A DNA stretch of 30,340 bases from RGIG464 sp045643185 (GTDB lineage: Bacteria > Myxococcota_A > Bradymonadia > UBA4248), in NCBI GenBank assembly GCA_045643185.1, contig JAZUKH010000038.1, positions 1 through 30,340 on the forward strand, written 5' to 3'. Position numbers and translations under genes: made by a program. Position 1 is the stretch's first letter; each line of letters begins with the position of its first letter. Under the pieces are notes generated by a model. That model was not told the origin of the DNA and did not search any database. It saw nothing but the letters and a program-made list of their open reading frames with translations. Positions 26,142 to 30,340 of this stretch are shown here, piece after piece.

Positions 26142-26212
26142 TAACGACCAACTGAGGTCATAACGTCAAACAGGAACGGGACGAATACGATCACGAAAGC
26201 CCCATTCCTCAA

Positions 26213-26236
26213 CGCGTTTCAAACAAACGCGCTTTT
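26213..26236 (+). terminator. Weak intrinsic terminator candidate after the AMIN-domain gene
   Basis: CGCGTTT and AAACGCG form a 7-bp stem around CAAAC and are followed by CTTTT. The T-tract is only four bases, so termination may be partial. Confidence 0.45.
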
Positions 26237-26251
26237 ATCACAGCGTGGAGT

Positions 26252-26284
26252 GTGGTAAAGTCCATATATTTGAACGTTTACCAC
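26252..26284 (+). promoter_or_regulatory. 8-bp inverted repeat upstream of the kinase gene
   Basis: GTGGTAAA (26252-26259) and TTTACCAC (26277-26284) are perfect inverted copies with a 17-base AT-rich spacer containing TATATT. The right arm ends 3 bases before the AAGGA ribosome site of the kinase gene. It could be a two-site operator or an mRNA hairpin near the translation start. Confidence 0.4.
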
Positions 26285-26297
26285 AATAAGGAACATA

Positions 26298-28259
26298 ATG
26301 AGCCAGCGTTTAGGGAAATACATTATTGAATCGCTCATTGCCGAAGGCGGTATGGCGCGCATTTACCGAGCCAAAACAGAAGGCGTCGGCGGCATCGACA
26401 AAGTCGTTGCCATTAAATGCATTCGCGATACCATGCGAGCAGACGATTCCTTCGTCCAAATGCTCCTGGACGAAGCAAGAATCACGGTCCGAATGACCCA
26501 TAAGAACATTTGTCAGGTCTACGGCCTTGAACACGACGGCGATACGTATTTTCTCGTCATGGAATATGTCGACGGCATTTCACTCGACAAACTCTTTCGC
26601 TGGGTCTTGCAAACACGAGGCGGTCTGCCCATCGAAGCCGCCGTCTACATCGTCATGGAAGTCTGCGCTGGCCTGTCCTATGCCCACCGCATAACCGATG
26701 ACGACGATATTCCCCTCGGCATCGTTCACCGCGACGTCAATCCGCAGAACATCTGTCTGTCCAAAGAGGGCGAGGTGAAGCTGATCGACTTCGGTATCGC
26801 GAAAGCGAAAAAAGAAAGCACCGAAACGCAGGTCGGCACGATCAAGGGCAAATTCAACTACATGAGTCCGGAACAAGCTCGTGGTGACAGAGTCGATCAG
26901 CGCGCCGACATTTTTGCGCTGGGCGCCGTGCTTTACGAACTACTCAGCGGCCACATGCTCTACCCGCTCTCGCTCGATGACCAGCATCTGCGCTCCAAGG
27001 CGCGTATGGCCGACTTCGAACCGATCGAAAACTACGTTCCCAATATCCCGCAAAAACTCAAAAAGATCCTGAACAAAGCGCTCGCGCGTGACCTGACACA
27101 GCGTTTTGCCACGTCCCGCGACTTTTTGCTCGCCCTCACGCAGTTTTCGCACGACGAATGCGACGTTTATGACTCGCTGAATCTGTCGTCACTCGTGAAA
27201 CATTGCATCAACGACACGCCGTCCATGAAGAGCGGCCTAAAAAAAGTGCCGAGCAACGATGTGGCCAAGGTGCAGGCGCCCAAATTCAGTCTTTCGCCCA
27301 GTGAATTGGCAAACGAACTCGATCGAACGACCGACGCCTCCATCACCTCCATCGAAAACTCACTCGAACGTTCTGACACGGTCAGCGATCTGTTGCGCGA
27401 GACCGATCAATTGCTCGGTGAAATCGAAGACGGCCCCACAGCCCTGTACAAAAAATCGGATTTCCTGGCTTACGAACAAAAAGCCAGTGCCAAGTCCAAA
27501 AAAGATATGACGGTGATCAACCGACTCGTCGATCTGGAAGTCGATAAGCCAAACGACGACGAAACCGTCATGTTCAAACTCAATGACGTCAGTCAATCCA
27601 ACCAGTCCGCACCGGGTATTCTTGACAAAATCAGTCATACGATCCGCCCCTATCTCGAAAAACTTTCCCCCAATCTGTCGAAAGTCACCGAGAAAACGCT
27701 ACACAAGATCATCATTGCTCTCACAACGATCCTGGCACTCGTCATCATCGTGATCGTGGCCATCAACAACGACGATCCCCAACCCAGTGAAAATATCCAA
27801 ATTACGGACACACAGCTGACTGGCTCGATCCTCATCGAAACCGAGCCGAGTCGCTCAGACATCTATATCGACGGCAAACGTTTTGATCGCAAAACCCCTA
27901 CCGACATTCCGCGCAATTCAAAGAATGTCGTGATCAAACATAAGTTCTATCAGGATCAGCCAGTTAACCTGTCAAAAGCCGCTGGTGAAGACCAGTTGAC
28001 GTTTAAGCTCGTTCCCATCACGGGACAGATATTCATTAAGTCCTCACCCATTCATGCACGTGTCTACATTAACGACGAAGTGCAGCAAAGCGAAACCCCG
28101 ATGCGCAGAGAGGTCAAAATGGACGAAGAAACGACGATTCGCGTCGAACTCGCGGGCTATCAACCCCAGAAGCGCACGATCACACCGGAATCCTGGGAAA
28201 CTGAGGATCAAACACAGCAAACGGTGGATTTTATCCTTAAACCTGTCAATCAAGAATAA
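26298..28259 (+). CDS. Membrane Ser/Thr protein kinase with PEGA repeats
   Basis: The product has 653 residues. The N-terminal Hanks-type kinase domain (8-280) has Lys40 in VAIK, Glu59, the catalytic loop HRDVNPQN (144-151), the DFG motif at 164-166 and MSPEQ in place of APE. The glycine loop is AEGGMA, an atypical form that I recall from myxobacterial kinases. A linker rich in Ser, Asp and Lys follows. A single transmembrane segment (about 468-491, IIIALTTILALVIIVIVAI) leads to two PEGA-like beta domains (about 508-573 and 575-650), predicted to lie outside the cytoplasm and sense or bind envelope components. An AAGGA ribosome site precedes the ATG. The substrate is unknown. The gene is monocistronic by appearance, flanked by a weak terminator and intergenic repeat copy D. 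Confidence 0.95.
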   Translation: MSQRLGKYIIESLIAEGGMARIYRAKTEGVGGIDKVVAIKCIRDTMRADDSFVQMLLDEARITVRMTHKNICQVYGLEHDGDTYFLVMEYVDGISLDKLFRWVLQTRGGLPIEAAVYIVMEVCAGLSYAHRITDDDDIPLGIVHRDVNPQNICLSKEGEVKLIDFGIAKAKKESTETQVGTIKGKFNYMSPEQARGDRVDQRADIFALGAVLYELLSGHMLYPLSLDDQHLRSKARMADFEPIENYVPNIPQKLKKILNKALARDLTQRFATSRDFLLALTQFSHDECDVYDSLNLSSLVKHCINDTPSMKSGLKKVPSNDVAKVQAPKFSLSPSELANELDRTTDASITSIENSLERSDTVSDLLRETDQLLGEIEDGPTALYKKSDFLAYEQKASAKSKKDMTVINRLVDLEVDKPNDDETVMFKLNDVSQSNQSAPGILDKISHTIRPYLEKLSPNLSKVTEKTLHKIIIALTTILALVIIVIVAINNDDPQPSENIQITDTQLTGSILIETEPSRSDIYIDGKRFDRKTPTDIPRNSKNVVIKHKFYQDQPVNLSKAAGEDQLTFKLVPITGQIFIKSSPIHARVYINDEVQQSETPMRREVKMDEETTIRVELAGYQPQKRTITPESWETEDQTQQTVDFILKPVNQE

Positions 28260-28269
28260 TGACTTAGTC

Positions 28270-28432
28270 GCGCCGTCCCGTAGCGCCGCAGGCGAGAAGG
28301 GGTAGCGGCGTATTGGCGAAAGCGAGCTGTATTTAGGTACGGCGATCATGTCATGTACGGCGAACGCGCCATGGCAAAGTTGGCGAGCATTCGCCAATAG
28401 ACGCGTAGGGGAAGGCTTTCCCCTCCTCCCCA
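28270..28432 (-). repeat. Intergenic structured repeat, copy D (long loop)
   Basis: The outer arms match the family: AGGCGAGAAGGGGTAGCGGC at one end and CGTAGGGGAAGGCTTTCCCC at the other. The stem pairs TAGCGGCGTATTGGCGAA (28303-28320) with TTCGCCAATAGACGCGTA (28390-28407). The interior is about 70 bases and holds a short direct repeat, with ATGTACGGCGA near 28354 resembling GGTACGGCGA near 28336. Orientation is as in copy A. It fills most of the gap between the kinase gene and truD. I see no gene in it. Confidence 0.75.
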
Positions 28433-28472
28433 AAATTGATATCCAGGCTCATGCCTTTCAATGAGGTCTTTC

Positions 28473-29573
28473 ATGCAACAAACGGCAGTCTCCCCATGGG
28501 AACAGGAAGTCATTCAAACTGGCTTCAGCCAGACGATGCCTTTTGGCTGGTTTGAAACTCACGCCATTGGCGGAGATATGGGTTCTGCCAAGGAAGATTT
28601 TGAGGTCAACGAGATCCCAGCCTATCTTCCGACGGGCACAGGCGAACACGTTTACCTTTGGATCGAGAAAAAGGGGCGCACGACGCTCGACGTCCTAAAA
28701 GTCCTTGAAAAAGCATACAACGTGAAGGAAGCGGACGTCGGCTACGCGGGCAAAAAAGACGCGAATGCCGTGACAGGCCAATGGTTTAGCGTTCTTTCGA
28801 CCAAGCCGCCCGAAGACGCCGTCGACATCATCAACAACACACACGGGCTTCGTGTCCTCACCATCACGCGCCATACCAACAAGCTGCGTCTCGGCCACCT
28901 CAAGGGCAACCACTTTGGCGTCAATCTTTATGACGTCACAGCTTCGGACAAAGACATTCAGCTTGGCTGCGAACGCCTCATGACCTTTGGCTTCATCAAC
29001 TATTTTGGCCTGCAGCGCTTTGGCCATCATGGCGACAATGTCAAACAAGGCTTGCGCATTCTGCAGGGCGGCCAAGCTCACCTGCAGCAAAAAAAAATGT
29101 ACATCAGTGCCTTGCAGTCTGCCGTCTTCAATTTATATGCAGGACGGCGCTTCCAGCAACTCGGTTATGCCGTCGTCCAGGGCGATGTGCTTCAAAAAAT
29201 TGGAAAAGGCTGCTTTGTGTGCGATGATCCAGACACCGACAATATGCGCGCCATCCAGGGCGAAGTGGCTGTCACTGGATCGCTCCCCGGACGAAAAGTC
29301 ATGATGGGAAACGGCTATTCCGCCGAACTCGAAGCCCAATGCGCACACGACCTTGGCATCGCCTGGCCAGAACCCTTCGAAAATTGCGCCTCGCTCGACG
29401 CACTTAAAGGCCTCGCTGAAGGCGATCGACGCCAGCTTTGGATACGTCCTCAAAATATTCAATTCAAACATCTCGATACACCAAACGCCATTCACATCGA
29501 CTTTGATCTGCCCTCCGGATGTTACGCAACCGTTCTTTTGCGTCACCTCTGCGGCCGATCATTCACACGATAG
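28473..29573 (+). CDS. truD: tRNA pseudouridine(13) synthase TruD
   Basis: The product has 366 residues from the ATG at 28473, preferred over the in-frame ATG at 28461 because GAGG (28463-28466) is well placed for it. It converts uridine 13 of certain tRNAs to pseudouridine in the cytoplasm. TruD hallmarks are present: the N-terminal EDFEVNEI, the catalytic aspartate in GYAGKKDANAVTGQW (Asp96 from this start) and FINYFGLQRFG. The length fits the family (E. coli 349). It follows intergenic repeat copy D and is 14 bases upstream of the next gene, so the two are probably co-transcribed. Confidence 0.95.
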   Translation: MQQTAVSPWEQEVIQTGFSQTMPFGWFETHAIGGDMGSAKEDFEVNEIPAYLPTGTGEHVYLWIEKKGRTTLDVLKVLEKAYNVKEADVGYAGKKDANAVTGQWFSVLSTKPPEDAVDIINNTHGLRVLTITRHTNKLRLGHLKGNHFGVNLYDVTASDKDIQLGCERLMTFGFINYFGLQRFGHHGDNVKQGLRILQGGQAHLQQKKMYISALQSAVFNLYAGRRFQQLGYAVVQGDVLQKIGKGCFVCDDPDTDNMRAIQGEVAVTGSLPGRKVMMGNGYSAELEAQCAHDLGIAWPEPFENCASLDALKGLAEGDRRQLWIRPQNIQFKHLDTPNAIHIDFDLPSGCYATVLLRHLCGRSFTR

Positions 29574-29587
29574 ATAAGGAAAAGACC

Positions 29588-30340
29588 ATGAACGCAAACA
29601 TGCATGCCATTCGTGAAGATCTGAAAGTCCTCGACACGAAACAGGATCGCGACTCCTTCGTCAAATTTATCTGCAAAAGGAACCTCGCCCAGTATGCTGA
29701 TTGTCTCGATGACCTCCTCAAGATAAATTTTATCATTCCTGCGACTGATAAAGGCGTTTACCACTATGGCCACCTGCTCAGTCTCATTCGTCTGAATCTC
29801 AACAGCACCATTCGTTATGACGCGATCCTCGCAGGAAACTTCGACTTCGAAGATGTCATGCTCCGTCGAGCCAGCATCAATGACCTGCTGGCCATCTATC
29901 TGAAAGACGATAACGAGCGCATCCAGAGCTTCTTTAACTGGTTCCTCGATAAGAACTGCGACTTTAACGACATGAGCATCAACGACGTGTGCCATGTTAA
30001 AGCCGTCATCGACATGACGATCAAAGATCTGGATCCGACGGGCTATTACCAGTCTGCCCCGATCCATCAGAACAAATCCACGTCGTTGCTCGTTCACGAC
30101 CTGATAGATATGCAGTCCGACATCGATCGCATTCTTAAAGCCGCGAACGCAGTCGGCATCCAACAGATCGACACGTCTTACATTCAGGAACGCACGAATT
30201 ACATCAAAAAATACAAAGACCTGTTGACGCCGCTCAAATCGCCGTTTTTGGCCGCGCCGTCGCGCGAAATGATGCTGGATGAACGCACCGAATTTTTGAA
30301 AACGCGCAACGAACTGCTCGTGTCTGAAAACTACACGGGG
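29588..30340 (+). CDS. Unrecognised protein, 3' end outside the window
   Basis: The frame starts at the ATG at 29588 after an AAGGA ribosome site (29578-29582) and stays open for all 251 remaining codons. It begins MNANMHAIREDLKVLDTKQD. The product looks soluble and mainly alpha-helical, with many Asp, Lys and Leu residues and no signal peptide or transmembrane segment in the visible part. There is no motif I recognise. Its close spacing to truD suggests one operon. A 206-residue open frame on the opposite strand is an antisense shadow. Confidence 0.8.
   Translation, partial: MNANMHAIREDLKVLDTKQDRDSFVKFICKRNLAQYADCLDDLLKINFIIPATDKGVYHYGHLLSLIRLNLNSTIRYDAILAGNFDFEDVMLRRASINDLLAIYLKDDNERIQSFFNWFLDKNCDFNDMSINDVCHVKAVIDMTIKDLDPTGYYQSAPIHQNKSTSLLVHDLIDMQSDIDRILKAANAVGIQQIDTSYIQERTNYIKKYKDLLTPLKSPFLAAPSREMMLDERTEFLKTRNELLVSENYTG

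Noticed and set aside
28044..28433. 129-residue minus-strand frame over repeat copy D
   Set aside because: It spans the end of the kinase gene and the structured repeat, with no ribosome site or recognisable protein.

Overview
The window reads as a chromosomal stretch from a Gram-negative bacterium of the former Deltaproteobacteria, most likely Myxococcota or the Bradymonadales. This is inferred from several traits together: giant cysteine-rich lipoproteins, MopE-type calcium-binding motifs, a Ser/Thr kinase with a C-terminal transmembrane segment and PEGA repeats, and an AMIN-domain protein. No 16S or other decisive marker is present. Coding density is high and the longest gene-free gaps are about 200 bases.

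Left part (1-17836): four very large plus-strand genes for surface proteins. The first (truncated at its 5' end by the window edge) and the second are tandem paralogues of about 1300-1550 residues. They carry a long helical region interrupted by hydrophobic stretches and end in a beta-rich domain that resembles, from memory, the C-terminal part of Tc toxin TcA subunits. The third is a 1747-residue cysteine-rich lipoprotein with MopE-like motifs and a glycine-rich, probably beta-helical, C-terminal half. The fourth is an 1190-residue lipoprotein with a tandem array of 21-residue cysteine repeats, a thrombospondin-type-3-like motif and a probable beta-helix. A strong intrinsic terminator ends this block.

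Middle (17937-23243): phosphoglucomutase on the minus strand, divergent from murB. These are followed by a two-gene operon of an unrecognised lipoprotein and a GAF/HATPase sensor protein whose phospho-acceptor histidine box appears to be missing.

Right part (23244-30340): rpsB and tsf, separated by a strong terminator-like hairpin, with a further hairpin in the rpsB leader. Then come an exported AMIN-domain protein, a Ser/Thr kinase with PEGA repeats, truD, and an unrecognised gene that runs off the window.

A family of structured intergenic repeats joins the regions. Four copies (near 4000, 14100, 21000 and 28300), two in each orientation, share conserved outer arms around a hairpin with a variable tip. 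No matching transposase lies in the window. The most notable observations are this repeat family, the TcA-like architecture of the tandem giant proteins, and the sensor protein without an H-box.
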